Position numbers and translations under genes: made by a program. Of a stretch of DNA of 26,116 nucleotides, positions 1 to 8,458 are shown piece by piece. The number at the start of each line of letters is the position of its first letter. Positions within the stretch are counted from its first letter, which is position 1. A model generated the notes under the pieces. The model saw only the letters and a program-made list of their open reading frames with translations, did not search any database and was not told where the DNA came from. The DNA comes from JAKZRT01 sp047518005 (GTDB lineage Bacteria; Pseudomonadota; Alphaproteobacteria; Rhodobacterales; Rhodobacteraceae), in contig JAKZRT010000062.1 of assembly GCA_047518005.1 (NCBI GenBank), forward strand, positions 1 to 26,116, in the 5' to 3' direction.

Positions 1-719
1 TTGGCCAGCAGCGACTTGTAGACCCCGGCCTGGCGCAAGATTTCGACCGGGCCGATGAAGCTGAGCAGGGCCACGTCTTTTTGCAGCGCGATCAGCATGT
101 TCATGTTGGCGGGCACGACGCGGCGGATGGCCTGCGGCAGCACCACATAGCGCATCACGTCGGAATGGCTGAGGCCAAGCGATTTGGCGGCCGCGCGCTG
201 GCTTTCGTGGATCGACATGATGCCGGAGCGGAAGATCTCGGCGACATAGGCCGAATAGGTCAGCACCAGCGCCACCGTGCCCCAGATGAAGGGCGAATTA
301 TAGGGGCGCGGCAGGCCCAGGCCCGGCACCCCGAAACCCACCAGAAAGATCACCAGCACCACCGGTACGCCGCGAAACACGTCGGTGTAAAGCGCGCCGA
401 AGATCCGGAGCGGAAACAGCGCCGGCGACCGGGCGTCGCGGGCCAGTGCGATGGCAAGGCCAAGTGTTGCGATCAGCGGTGTCGACCACGCGAAAATGGC
501 GACGTCGAGGGTGAAGGCGCGCAGAAGCCCGGGAAAGGTTTCGGCCAGGATGCGCCCGTTGAAGAACGACTTTTTGACCGCCTCCCACCCCGGAGCCTGG
601 GGCACGATCAGCACCAGCGCCAGCACCACCACAAGGGTGCTGAGCGCCGCAATCGTTACCGAGCGGCGGCGCTGTCTTTGTTCGTAAGCCTGACGCTTGG
701 TCAGCGTGGGGTCCGACAA
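1..719 (-). CDS. Amino-acid-type ABC transporter permease (partial, HisM family)
   Basis: Inner-membrane permease subunit of a polar amino-acid ABC importer. The gene runs off the left edge, so only about 239 N-terminal residues are visible. I translated it by hand. It begins LSDPTLTKRQ, then a hydrophobic segment at about residues 22-42, and later the motif region SIHESQRAAAKSLGLS, which is the EAA loop that contacts the ATPase in HisM/GlnP-type permeases. The start is a TTG at 719, just after the stop of the solute-binding protein gene (726), with AAGTAGG upstream as a Shine-Dalgarno sequence; the same frame is closed by that stop, so no earlier start is possible. The gene order binding protein > permease indicates one operon, with the ATPase presumably beyond the edge. 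The substrate cannot be read from the sequence. Confidence 0.9.
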   Translation of the reverse strand, partial: MSDPTLTKRQAYEQRQRRRSVTIAALSTLVVVLALVLIVPQAPGWEAVKKSFFNGRILAETFPGLLRAFTLDVAIFAWSTPLIATLGLAIALARDARSPALFPLRIFGALYTDVFRGVPVVLVIFLVGFGVPGLGLPRPYNSPFIWGTVALVLTYSAYVAEIFRSGIMSIHESQRAAAKSLGLSHSDVMRYVVLPQAIRRVVPANMNMLIALQKDVALLSFIGPVEILRQAGVYKSLLA

Positions 720-725
720 GTCGGC

Positions 726-1550
726 CTACTTGATGACCGGCACGCCGGTGGCGCTTTGCAGCCATTCGGCCTCGATCGCAGCCAGTTCACCGCTTGCCGT
801 CAGTTCCGCCAGCGCGCCGTTCACGCATTCACGCAACGGGTTGCCGTCTTCCATCAGCATTCCGAACTGATCGGGGTTGTCGGACCGGTCGGCCGGAAAC
901 TGGCCCAGGATCGCGCCGTCGTCGAGAACAACCGCTGAAAGAAAGAGCGCGGTCGGCAGGTCAAAAATCGCCGCGTCAATTTGGCCCGCTTTCATCGCCT
1001 CGGTAACGTTGGTGTTGTCGTCGTAAAGCAGCGGTGAGGCGTCCGGCGCGATCATATCGGTGATCACGGGCAGGGCGGTGGTGGTGGCCACAGCCCCCCA
1101 TCGCAGGGTTTTCAGGCTGTCGATTGTGGCCATGGCACCGCCGTCGATGGTGGGCTGGCGTACCAGCACCGCCATGGCAGCGGAATAATACGGATCGGAA
1201 AAATCGACGACCTCTTCGCGGGCTGCGGTGATTGAAAACTGCTGCAGGTTGAAGTCGAAGTTCTTGGCACCGGGCTGGATCGATTCGTCAAATCCGGCGC
1301 GCGCCCAGACCACGTCGTCGCCCGCGAAACCCATGGCCCCGGCCACGGCGTAAGCCACCGCCGCCTCGAACCCGTTGCCGCTGGCCGGATCGTCGTCCAT
1401 CACCCAAGGGTAATAGGCCGGGTTGCCGGTGGCGATGGTCAGCTTGCCGTCAGTGATGGTCTTGCCGCTCGCGCAATGGGCGGCGGCAAGGGCGCTGGTT
1501 GTGGTCATAAGAAGCACGACGATGCCGCCGGTGATTGATTTGAGATACAT
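726..1550 (-). CDS. Periplasmic solute-binding protein, family 3 (amino-acid type)
   Basis: Periplasmic receptor that delivers solute to the permease encoded immediately downstream. The 274-residue product starts with a signal peptide (MYLKSITGGIVVLLMTTTSA, cleavage probably after ALA at about 22-23). The mature part has the family 3 pattern: a first lobe with DGKLTIATGNPAYYPWV, the segment FDFNLQQFSITAAREEVVDFSDPYY, a hinge, and a second lobe. The EEVVDFSDPYY stretch is the classic family signature. A purine-rich GGGGGAAG precedes the ATG. The gene is first in the visible operon. The ligand is not predictable; amino acids or related small zwitterions are typical for the family. Confidence 0.92.
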   Translation of the reverse strand: MYLKSITGGIVVLLMTTTSALAAAHCASGKTITDGKLTIATGNPAYYPWVMDDDPASGNGFEAAVAYAVAGAMGFAGDDVVWARAGFDESIQPGAKNFDFNLQQFSITAAREEVVDFSDPYYSAAMAVLVRQPTIDGGAMATIDSLKTLRWGAVATTTALPVITDMIAPDASPLLYDDNTNVTEAMKAGQIDAAIFDLPTALFLSAVVLDDGAILGQFPADRSDNPDQFGMLMEDGNPLRECVNGALAELTASGELAAIEAEWLQSATGVPVIK

Positions 1551-1825
1551 GGATCTTCCCCCAAGATTTTTCTGGTGAAACTGGGGGCATGGTGAGCCAT
1601 CGCGCGCCGCATTTCAATGGGAACCGCAACGGGGTCGCGACATGCGGATATTCCCGACACCGGAGTTGAGGGCCGCCCAGGCCCCTTTTCAGTTGCGTTG
1701 AGGGCCCCGACAGCTGAACGGCGTGAAGCGAAGTCGCGCTCGGCCTTGAGGCCGGGCAGCCCCCGACCTCCCTCCGGAAGGGGGCTTTCGCCCCAACCCG
1801 AGGTCGGGGGTTGCCTTTTGTTTGA
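1551..1825. other. Intergenic region between dnaE2 and the ABC importer operon
   Basis: This 275-base gap lies downstream of dnaE2 and upstream of the binding-protein gene (both on the minus strand), so it should hold the dnaE2 terminator and the importer promoter. It contains a long inverted repeat (1756-1814, listed separately) and a 10-base direct repeat GTTGAGGGCC at 1665-1674 and 1697-1706. No convincing gene is present; short open frames here lack ribosome-binding sites and recognisable sequence. I could not place the importer promoter with confidence. Confidence 0.6.
1756..1814 (-). terminator. Long inverted repeat downstream of dnaE2, possible terminator
   Basis: The arms 1756-1770 and 1800-1814 pair over 15 bases with a single G.U pair. 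The interior holds a second hairpin, GGGGC/GCCCC (1781-1785 with 1790-1794) around a four-base loop, so the RNA would be a branched structure. It starts 12 bases beyond the dnaE2 stop. On the minus strand no clear T-run follows, so it could act as an RNA 3'-end protector, a bidirectional terminator or a dispersed palindromic repeat instead. Confidence 0.55.
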
Positions 1826-4819
1826 TTAGAGAGACGGTGCAACCGGGTTCGTATCCCTCGGGTGCTGCCCCGTCGGCGGGGCGATGAGGCCCTTTGACGG
1901 TGCGACCTTTGCAGGCGCGTCCGCCCCCGGCGTCACCAGATGCCTGAGCAGGGCCATCGGGTGCGAGCGGAGCGTCAGGCGCATGGCGACGTAGTCTTCG
2001 ACCACATGTTCGCCCTCGGTCATGCCGGGCAGGGTGACGGGGGGCTCGGTGATACCCTCGCCATCGAGGTCGCCAGCAAAAAGCGGCAGCGGGTCGTCGC
2101 CGGTGACCGCGCGGGCGGCCCAGAGCGCCTGACGGCGATCAAGCCCCAGGCTGGCAAAGACATCCGCCTCGGCCAGCGCGCGCAGAAAGTTGGGCGGGGT
2201 GCCGGCGCGGCGCCAGACCTCTTCGACGCCCAGGTAGCCATTGCCACGGGCGGAGGTGATCCAGGTGGCCTCGTCCTCGCGCATCGCCTTGATCTGGCGA
2301 AACCCCAGCCGCAGCGCCAGCCCACCCTTCCCGTCGGGTTCCATCACGTTGTCCCAGAAGCTGGCGTTGATGTCGATCGGGCGCACCGTGACCCCGTGCT
2401 CGCGCGCGTCGCGCACGATCTGGGCGGGGGCATAAAACCCCATGGGCTGGGCGTTCAGCAGCGCGGCGGCAAAGATGCCGGGGTGGTGGCATTTGAGCCA
2501 GGCAGAGGCATAGACCAGAAGCGCGAAGGATGCCGCATGGGATTCGGGGAAGCCGTAGCTGCCGAACCCTTCGATCTGGGAAAAGCAGCGCTGCGCGAAG
2601 TCGTCGTCATAGCCGTTTTGGGCCATCCCGCGCATGAACCGCCCGCGAAATTCGCTGACGCTCCCATGTTTCTTGAACGTCGCCAGCGAGCGGCGCAGGC
2701 GGTCGGCTTCCTCGGGCGAAAACCCGGCGCCGACGATGGCGATCTGCATCGCCTGTTCCTGGAAAAGCGGCACGCCGAGGGTTTTGCCCAGCACCGCGCC
2801 GAGCGCATCCGAGGGGAAGCTAACCTCCTCCTCGCCGTTGCGCCGCCGGATAAAGGGATGCACCATGTCGCCCTGAATCGGGCCGGGGCGGATGATCGCC
2901 ACCTCGATCACCAGATCGTAGAAATTGCGCGGCTTCATGCGCGGCAGAAAGTTCATCTGGGCCCGGCTTTCGACCTGAAAGACGCCAAGCGAGTCGGCCT
3001 TGCAGAGCATGTCATAGACGGCCGGGTCTTCGGGGGGCAGGGTTGCAAGGTTGAAACTAATGTTATGATGTTGTTCTAAAAGAGAAAACGCCTTGCGGAT
3101 GCAGGTGAGCATGCCAAGCGCCAGCACGTCGACCTTGAGGATGCCAAGCGTATCAATGTCGTCCTTGTCCCAGCAGATGACGGTGCGGTCTTCCATCGTG
3201 GCGTTTTCCACCGGCACCAGTTCGTCCAAGCGCCCCTCGGTCATGATAAAACCGCCGACGTGCTGGGAAAGGTGGCGCGGAAAGCCCTGAATCTCGCGCA
3301 CCAGATCGAGGGTCAGCGCCAGCCGCCGGTCGGTGGCGTCAAGCCCGATCTCGGCCAGGCGCGTTTCGCTGACGGTGCCCCCACCCCAGCCCCAGATCTG
3401 GGAGGAAAGTGCGGCCACTGTATCCTCGGAAAGTCCCATGGCGCGCCCGACCTCGCGGATGGCGCGTTTGCCGCGATAATGCACCACGGTGGCACAGAGC
3501 CCGGCGCGGTGGCGGCCATAGCGGGCGTAGATGTGCTGGATCACCTCTTCGCGGCGTTCGTGTTCGAAATCGACGTCGATGTCGGGGGGCTCGTCGCGCG
3601 CCTCCGAAACGAAGCGCTCGAAAACCATGGTGCCGATCTCGGGGCTGACCGAGGTCACGCCAAGCGCATAGCAGACCACCGAATTGGCCGCCGACCCGCG
3701 CCCCTGGCAGAGGATGCCGCGATCACGGGCGAATTTCACCACGTCGTGGACGGTCAGAAAATAGGGCTCGTACTTCAGCTTGCCGATCAGCGCGAGTTCA
3801 TGATCGAGCATGGCGCGCACTTTGTTTGTGGCCCCGGCGGGGTAGCGCCAGTTCAGCCCGGCCTGCGCCAGACGGGTCAGCCGCTGGCCGGGGGTTTCAC
3901 CCTCGGCAATCTCGGACGGGTATTCGTATCGCAGTTCATCGAGCGAGAATGTGCAGCGCGCGGCAACCTCGCCGGCGCGGGTCACGGCATCCTCATGCCC
4001 GGCGAAAAGGCGGCGCATCTCGGCCCCGGTTCGCAGCCGTCGTTCGGCATTGGCAAGGGCGGCGCGGCCCAGATTATCAACCCGGGTGCTGGTGCGGATC
4101 GCGGTTGCCACATCGGCCATGCGGCGGCGGCGGCTTTCGTGCATGATCGGGCTGGCGGCGGCGACAAGGGGAATGCGCGCCTTGCCTGCCGCCGCCGCGA
4201 TGGCCGCGATACGCGCCACATCGCGCCCGTCGTAACGCGGTGCGATCAGGACCGAGACCGCACCGGGAAAGCGGCGCGCCAGCGTCCGCGCCCGTTGCCA
4301 CCAGTCGCCCGCGCCGCGCTGCAACCGCCCGCCCCCCTGTGGGTGGATCAGCAGCTCGCACCCGGTACCCCATTCGAGGATGTCTTCAAAACCCAGATCG
4401 CATGACCCCTTTTCGGCCCTGAGCCGCCCCAGCGTCAGCAACCGGCACAGCCGCCCCCAGGCGGCCCGGTCGCGCGGCAGGGCGGTGGCGACAAACCCGT
4501 CGCGGGTGACGATGCGGGCGGCGGGCAACAGCCGGGGCACATTATCCAGGCAGGCCGATCCGGGCGGGCGCGGTGTGCCCGTCGGCGCGGGCGGGCCGAT
4601 GGGGCCATCCACGGCCAATGCCTGGGTGCGAAGTCGCACCTCGCGCGCCACCTCGCGCGCTTGCGCATGCGCGCGCACGATGCCCGCCACTGAGTTCTCA
4701 TCGGCCACCGCCAGCGCCTTGATGCCCAGAAGCGCCGCACGCGTGATGTATTCCTGCGGGTGGCTGGCCCCGGTCAGGAAGGTGAAGTTTGAGGTGGCGT
4801 CCAGTTCAGCAAAGGTCAT
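1826..4819 (-). CDS. dnaE2: Error-prone DNA polymerase III alpha subunit (DnaE2/ImuC)
   Basis: C-family DNA polymerase that performs translesion synthesis in the SOS mutasome with ImuA and ImuB. The 997-residue product begins with a PHP domain (MTFAELDATSNFTFLTGASHPQ, typical of DnaE2), followed by the palm with the PDIDVDF motif at about residue 413-417 and a third acidic position in LKVDVLALG at about 562, then fingers (YGFPESHAASFALLVYASAW) and a C-terminal region that ends early. It is slightly shorter than many DnaE2 proteins. The ATG at 4819 follows GGGAGGG. Its closest upstream neighbour is a divergent HNH gene 46 bases away, so it has its own promoter. I found no LexA box in that gap, although dnaE2 is usually SOS-controlled; imuB lies 14 kb away at 19143-20804. 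Confidence 0.95.
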   Translation of the reverse strand: MTFAELDATSNFTFLTGASHPQEYITRAALLGIKALAVADENSVAGIVRAHAQAREVAREVRLRTQALAVDGPIGPPAPTGTPRPPGSACLDNVPRLLPAARIVTRDGFVATALPRDRAAWGRLCRLLTLGRLRAEKGSCDLGFEDILEWGTGCELLIHPQGGGRLQRGAGDWWQRARTLARRFPGAVSVLIAPRYDGRDVARIAAIAAAAGKARIPLVAAASPIMHESRRRRMADVATAIRTSTRVDNLGRAALANAERRLRTGAEMRRLFAGHEDAVTRAGEVAARCTFSLDELRYEYPSEIAEGETPGQRLTRLAQAGLNWRYPAGATNKVRAMLDHELALIGKLKYEPYFLTVHDVVKFARDRGILCQGRGSAANSVVCYALGVTSVSPEIGTMVFERFVSEARDEPPDIDVDFEHERREEVIQHIYARYGRHRAGLCATVVHYRGKRAIREVGRAMGLSEDTVAALSSQIWGWGGGTVSETRLAEIGLDATDRRLALTLDLVREIQGFPRHLSQHVGGFIMTEGRLDELVPVENATMEDRTVICWDKDDIDTLGILKVDVLALGMLTCIRKAFSLLEQHHNISFNLATLPPEDPAVYDMLCKADSLGVFQVESRAQMNFLPRMKPRNFYDLVIEVAIIRPGPIQGDMVHPFIRRRNGEEEVSFPSDALGAVLGKTLGVPLFQEQAMQIAIVGAGFSPEEADRLRRSLATFKKHGSVSEFRGRFMRGMAQNGYDDDFAQRCFSQIEGFGSYGFPESHAASFALLVYASAWLKCHHPGIFAAALLNAQPMGFYAPAQIVRDAREHGVTVRPIDINASFWDNVMEPDGKGGLALRLGFRQIKAMREDEATWITSARGNGYLGVEEVWRRAGTPPNFLRALAEADVFASLGLDRRQALWAARAVTGDDPLPLFAGDLDGEGITEPPVTLPGMTEGEHVVEDYVAMRLTLRSHPMALLRHLVTPGADAPAKVAPSKGLIAPPTGQHPRDTNPVAPSL

Positions 4820-4865
4820 GCAACCCTCCCTGGCAAAGACAGCCCTCAGCCCCTAACCTGACTTC

Positions 4866-5777
4866 ATGGTCCGGGCTGTTCTCACCCACGCCGAGGGGTC
4901 GAAATACGACGACCTTCCCGAGGCGCGATACCACTTTCCCCGTAGTTACCTGAACGCGGTGGAACGCGCGCTGGGCGACTGGGTTGTCTACTATGAGCCA
5001 CGCCGCGTCGAGGCCGGGTCCGACCGCGCCGGGGGCCGACAGGCTTATTTCGCGGCGGCCCGGATAACCGGTATTACCCGCGATGCGGCGCACGAAGACC
5101 GCTTTTATGCGGGCATCGCCGACTATCTGCCCTTCGCCGCCCCGGTCCCGTTCCGCGAGGGCGGGCAGTATTACGAATCTATGCTGCAACGCCCCGATGG
5201 GGGTACCAGCAAGGGGGCCTTTGGGCGCGCCGTGCGCAATGTTCCCGACCCCGAGTTCGACGCGATCCTGACGGCGGGGTTTTCCGGGGTCCGCGAAGAG
5301 CTGGGCAGCGAAGACTGGGCGGACGCGGAACCGGTGCCCGGAGGTTTCCACGACCCCGCCACCCCTTTCGCCCGCCCGATGATCGAGGCGCTGACCCGCA
5401 AACCTTTCCGCGCTGCGGCTTTTGCGCGGCAGGTCAAGGACGCCTACGGAAATACATGTGCCATGACCGGGCTTTGCATCCGCAACGGCGGCGGCAAGCC
5501 CGAGGTTCAGGCCGCGCATATCCGCCCAGTCGCAGCGGGTGGGCCGGATTCGATCCGCAACGGGCTGGCGCTGTCGGGGACGGCGCACTGGATGTTCGAC
5601 CGGCATCTGATTTCGGTCGATGGCGACGGTCGCACGATCCTTGTGGCCGAAGACCGGCTTCCCGCAGCCGCGAAAGGCCTGCTGAAGTCTGAGCGCAGGC
5701 TTCATTTGCCGGGGGCCGCTTTTCTCAGACCGCATCCGAGCTATCTTGCACATCACAGGGCCAATTTCGGCGGGTAA
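4866..5777 (+). CDS. HNH endonuclease-domain protein
   Basis: Probable DNA endonuclease of the HNH_2 type. The C-terminal third (about residues 190-260) carries the metal-finger core: C198, the AAHI motif with H218, N232 in RNGLALS, and H241 in GTAHWMFDRHL. The N-terminal 150 residues (YDDLPEARYHFP, then LGDWVVYYEPRR and YFAAARITGI) form a separate domain. Its short-strand pattern suggests a PUA/SRA-like nucleic-acid reader, but that is inference. Such two-domain HNH proteins are often seen near modification-dependent restriction genes; no methylase or helicase partner is visible here. The gene is divergent from dnaE2 and the 46-base gap must serve both. No strong Shine-Dalgarno precedes the ATG at 4866, and TAACCT about 12 bases upstream could be a -10 of a leaderless message. 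Confidence 0.82.
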   Translation: MVRAVLTHAEGSKYDDLPEARYHFPRSYLNAVERALGDWVVYYEPRRVEAGSDRAGGRQAYFAAARITGITRDAAHEDRFYAGIADYLPFAAPVPFREGGQYYESMLQRPDGGTSKGAFGRAVRNVPDPEFDAILTAGFSGVREELGSEDWADAEPVPGGFHDPATPFARPMIEALTRKPFRAAAFARQVKDAYGNTCAMTGLCIRNGGGKPEVQAAHIRPVAAGGPDSIRNGLALSGTAHWMFDRHLISVDGDGRTILVAEDRLPAAAKGLLKSERRLHLPGAAFLRPHPSYLAHHRANFGG

Positions 5778-6054
5778 GACTTGAGTAGGGGATTCGGGCA
5801 TTCCCCCACTATATTCACGTTTTGTTCTCATTTCGAGCCCCTATTTCGAGCCTCTGACGTGGATTATGCCGGTTCGCCCATTGGCAACAATGCGCCGCCC
5901 CGGTCCGAACTGATCGCGGCCCGCGCCACCACCGCGCAGAAAACCGCCGATGCGGGGCATTTGAAACATGCGTCCCCGGTCCGGCGAAGACCTGCCCAAG
6001 TTTTGGCGCAATTTGACCGGAGATCAGCGACCATTCGCTCGAAAGGACCAGCAC

Positions 6055-6339
6055 ATGAACCGAAACATCGTATTATCACTGGCGACAGCCGCCGCCATCG
6101 CCCTAACCACACCCGCCCTGGCCGGGGCACCGGATGACCCGCACGAACGGCGGGATCTGGTGCAGGCCAACCAGGACGTTCAAACCGAATTGAACGGAGC
6201 GTCGGGATTTGGTCAGCGGGTCGCCTGGCGCAACACGAACAAATCCGGCAGCGATCCCTTCCGCAACTTCGGCGATTATCTCAAGCGGATGACCGACGGC
6301 CCGGACGCAGGCAACGACCAGGGGTCGGGCAACGATTGA
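6055..6339 (+). CDS. Small secreted protein of unknown function
   Basis: Encodes 94 residues. The first 23 (MNRNIVLSLATAAAIALTTP then ALA) form a signal peptide, so the mature protein of about 71 residues is periplasmic or secreted. The mature part is hydrophilic, with DDPHERRDLVQANQDVQTEL, a central WRNTNKSGSDPFRNFGDYLKRM segment and a Gly/Asn/Asp-rich end. I do not recognise the family. The ATG at 6055 is preceded by GAAAGGA at good spacing; an earlier in-frame ATG (5968) lacks a ribosome-binding site and would bury the signal peptide. The gene stands alone between the HNH gene and the convergent rppH operon. Confidence 0.75.
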   Translation: MNRNIVLSLATAAAIALTTPALAGAPDDPHERRDLVQANQDVQTELNGASGFGQRVAWRNTNKSGSDPFRNFGDYLKRMTDGPDAGNDQGSGND

Positions 6340-6387
6340 GCCTGGATTGGTACGCGAGTTGCGTCGCGCGTTCCGCGCGCCGCCGCG

Positions 6388-6408
6388 CCGGGGGGCTTTG
6401 CCCCCCGG
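6388..6408. repeat. GC-rich palindrome between convergent genes
   Basis: A 9-bp perfect stem (CCGGGGGGC/GCCCCCCGG) with a TTT loop lies 49 bases after the stop of the small secreted protein. Palindromes of this kind followed by a C-run are common between genes in Rhodobacteraceae. It may end transcription of the upstream gene or be a dispersed repeat. Confidence 0.65.
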
Positions 6409-6492
6409 ACCCCCCAAAGTACTTTTGGAACACTGAAGGGCAGAATGCGCGGCGCCCCAATTTCATCGTTTCAATCAATACTTCGGGGTGAA

Positions 6493-6523
6493 TTCGCGCT
6501 TGCGCGAAGAGGGGCAGCGCCCC
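6493..6523. terminator. Paired hairpins downstream of rppH
   Basis: Two adjacent inverted repeats: TTCGCGC/GCGCGAA (6493-6499 with 6502-6508) and GGGGC/GCCCC (6511-6515 with 6519-6523). They lie 70-100 bases beyond the rppH stop on the minus strand, between convergent transcription units, and could stop transcription from either side. No T-run follows, so a terminator role is tentative. Confidence 0.4.
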
Positions 6524-6593
6524 CGAGCCGGACGCGGTGCCAGGCGGCGTGCGCCGCGCGGGACACACCGCTCAATCTGGGTGTGATCGCCCT

Positions 6594-7076
6594 TCACAGA
6601 CGATCGGCGAAGGCATCGAGAACCGCCGAATAAACCGCGCGCTTGAAGGGCACGATATTGGCCACCAGCCGATCGGGCGGCAGCCATTGCCAGCGCGAAA
6701 ATTCGCGCGGCGGGCGGGTGATGTCAATCTGATCGTCGCGCCCGAGAAAGCGCATCAGATACCAGCGCTGTTTCTGGCCGCGAAAGCGTCCGCCCCAAAG
6801 CCGCGACACCAGGTCGGGCGGCAGGTCGTAGGTCAGCCAGTCGGAGGCCACGGCCTCGATCCGGGCCAGGTCGGCAGTCACGCCGGTTTCTTCGCAAAGC
6901 TCGCGCAGCGCCGCCGCGCGTGGGTCTTCACCGGCGTCGATGCCGCCCTGCGGCATCTGCCAGGCCGGTCCCGGAGTGTCGATGCGCTGCGCCACGAAGG
7001 CCAGGCCCTGCGCATTCAGCAGCATCACGCCGACGCAGGGGCGATAGGGAAGTTTTGAGGTCTGCCGATTGCTCAT
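6594..7076 (-). CDS. rppH: RNA pyrophosphohydrolase (Nudix)
   Basis: Cytoplasmic Nudix hydrolase that removes pyrophosphate from the 5' end of triphosphorylated RNA, starting RNA decay. The 160-residue product matches the family length. It begins YRPCVGVMLLN and contains a complete Nudix box, GGIDAGEDPRAAALRELCEE followed by TGV, which fits GX5EX7REUXEEXGU with all catalytic glutamates. QRWYLMRFLG in the middle is also typical of RppH. The start at 7076 (MSNRQTSKLPYRP) was chosen because the longer frame adds 31 non-homologous residues that read back into the end of ctpA. It is the last gene of the dapB-gpmI-envC-ctpA-rppH series, 40 bases after the ctpA stop. Confidence 0.93.
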   Translation of the reverse strand: MSNRQTSKLPYRPCVGVMLLNAQGLAFVAQRIDTPGPAWQMPQGGIDAGEDPRAAALRELCEETGVTADLARIEAVASDWLTYDLPPDLVSRLWGGRFRGQKQRWYLMRFLGRDDQIDITRPPREFSRWQWLPPDRLVANIVPFKRAVYSAVLDAFADRL

Positions 7077-7116
7077 TGGCGCCGTTCGGTGCGGGCCGAT
7101 GCCCGCCCCGCCCAAA

Positions 7117-8457
7117 TTATTCAGCCGTCCGCGCGATGGCCGACAGCCCGTGCAACAGGTCGATGGCATAGGCCAGCTGGAAGTCCTGTTCGCGCAGTTT
7201 CGCCGATTGCTCGGCCAGGGCGCGTTCTTCTTCGATCTGGCGGCGCTCGTCCTCGGTCAGGCTGTCGTTGTCCAGACTGCCGCGCAGGTCGGCCTCGGTC
7301 CGGGGCTGGCGGGGGTTTTCGGCGTCCTCTTCCTCGGCGTTCGGGTCGCGCCGGGGCTGGGCCACCACGATGTCGGGCGACACGCCCAAAGCCTGGATCG
7401 ACCGGCCCGAGGGCGTGTAATAGCGCGCCGTGGTCAGGCGCATCGCGCCTTCGCCGCGCAGCGGCATCACCGTCTGGACCGAGCCTTTGCCAAAGCTTTT
7501 GGTGCCGACAATGATCGCGCGGCGGTGGTCCTGGAGCGCACCGGCGACGATCTCGGAAGCCGAGGCCGAGCCACCGTTGATCAAAACCACGATCGGTTTG
7601 CCCTCGGCCAGATCGCCGGGCGTGGCGTTGTAGCGTTCGCCGTCCTGCGGGTCGCGCCCGCGGGTCGACACGATTTCGCCCTTGTCGAGAAACGCGTCCG
7701 AGACCTTGATCGCCTGGTCAAGCAATCCGCCGGGGTTGTTGCGCAGATCCACCACTATCCCGTCGATATTCTCGAGCCCGCCAAGTTCTTCGATATGTTT
7801 GGCCAGCCCGTCGGCGAGGTTGGGATAGGTCTGGGCGTTGAACGTGGTCACCCGCAGGACAATCGTCTTGCCTTCGACGCGCGTACGCACCGCCGTCAGC
7901 TTGATGGTGTCGCGGATGATGCTGACGTCAAAAGGAGCGTCGACACCCTCGCGCACCACGGTGATGATGATCTCGGACCCGACCGGGCCGCGCATCAGAT
8001 CGACCGCTTCATCCAGGCCCAGGCCGAGCACGGAATCGCCGTCAACATGGGTGATGTAATCACCCGCCTCGATGCCCGCGGCATCGGCCGGCGTGCCGTC
8101 GATCGGCGAGACCACTTTCACATAGCCCTCGTCCTGAGTGACCTCGATCCCGAGGCCGCCAAACTCGCCGCGGGTCTGGACCCGCATGTCTGCGGCGTCA
8201 TCGGGGGACAGATAACTGGAATGCGGATCGAGCGAACTGAGCATCCCGTCGATCGCCGCTTCGATCAGATCCGCCTCGTCCACCTCTTCGACATATTGCA
8301 CGCGGATGCGCTCGAAGATGTCGCCGAACAGGTCGAGCTGTTCGTAGATGGTGGTCTTACGGGCGGTTTCCTGGGCCAAAAGCGGTCCGGCGATCTGGCT
8401 GGTCGCCAACGCGCCTGCAAGCGTGCCAACCACCGCCGCCATCAGAAGTTTCTTCAT
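7117..8457 (-). CDS. ctpA: Carboxy-terminal processing protease (S41 family)
   Basis: Periplasmic serine protease that trims or degrades envelope proteins, often peptidoglycan hydrolases. The 446-residue product has an N-terminal signal or anchor (MKKLLMAAVVGTLAGALATS), the YVEEVDEADLIEAAIDGML segment common to the family, a PDZ domain at about residues 80-160 (GLGIEVTQDEGYVKVVSPID), and the S41 catalytic core with serine in NGGSASASEIVAGAL at about residue 300 and lysine in FGKGSVQTV about 25 residues later. The C-terminal tail is highly charged (DPNAEEEDAENPRQP). The ATG at 8457 begins one base after the envC-like stop, so the two are translationally linked. Pairing with an EnvC-like gene fits a joint role in cell-wall remodelling. 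Confidence 0.95.
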   Translation of the reverse strand: MKKLLMAAVVGTLAGALATSQIAGPLLAQETARKTTIYEQLDLFGDIFERIRVQYVEEVDEADLIEAAIDGMLSSLDPHSSYLSPDDAADMRVQTRGEFGGLGIEVTQDEGYVKVVSPIDGTPADAAGIEAGDYITHVDGDSVLGLGLDEAVDLMRGPVGSEIIITVVREGVDAPFDVSIIRDTIKLTAVRTRVEGKTIVLRVTTFNAQTYPNLADGLAKHIEELGGLENIDGIVVDLRNNPGGLLDQAIKVSDAFLDKGEIVSTRGRDPQDGERYNATPGDLAEGKPIVVLINGGSASASEIVAGALQDHRRAIIVGTKSFGKGSVQTVMPLRGEGAMRLTTARYYTPSGRSIQALGVSPDIVVAQPRRDPNAEEEDAENPRQPRTEADLRGSLDNDSLTEDERRQIEEERALAEQSAKLREQDFQLAYAIDLLHGLSAIARTAE

Positions 8458-8458
8458 C

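Noticed and set aside
1940..4405. Long plus-strand open frames opposite dnaE2
   Set aside because: They are out-of-frame mirrors of a well-conserved polymerase and resemble no known protein.
4952..4965. GAAC-GCGGTG-GAAC as a LexA box for dnaE2
   Set aside because: The spacer is six bases instead of seven and the site lies inside the HNH coding region, more than 130 bases from the dnaE2 start.
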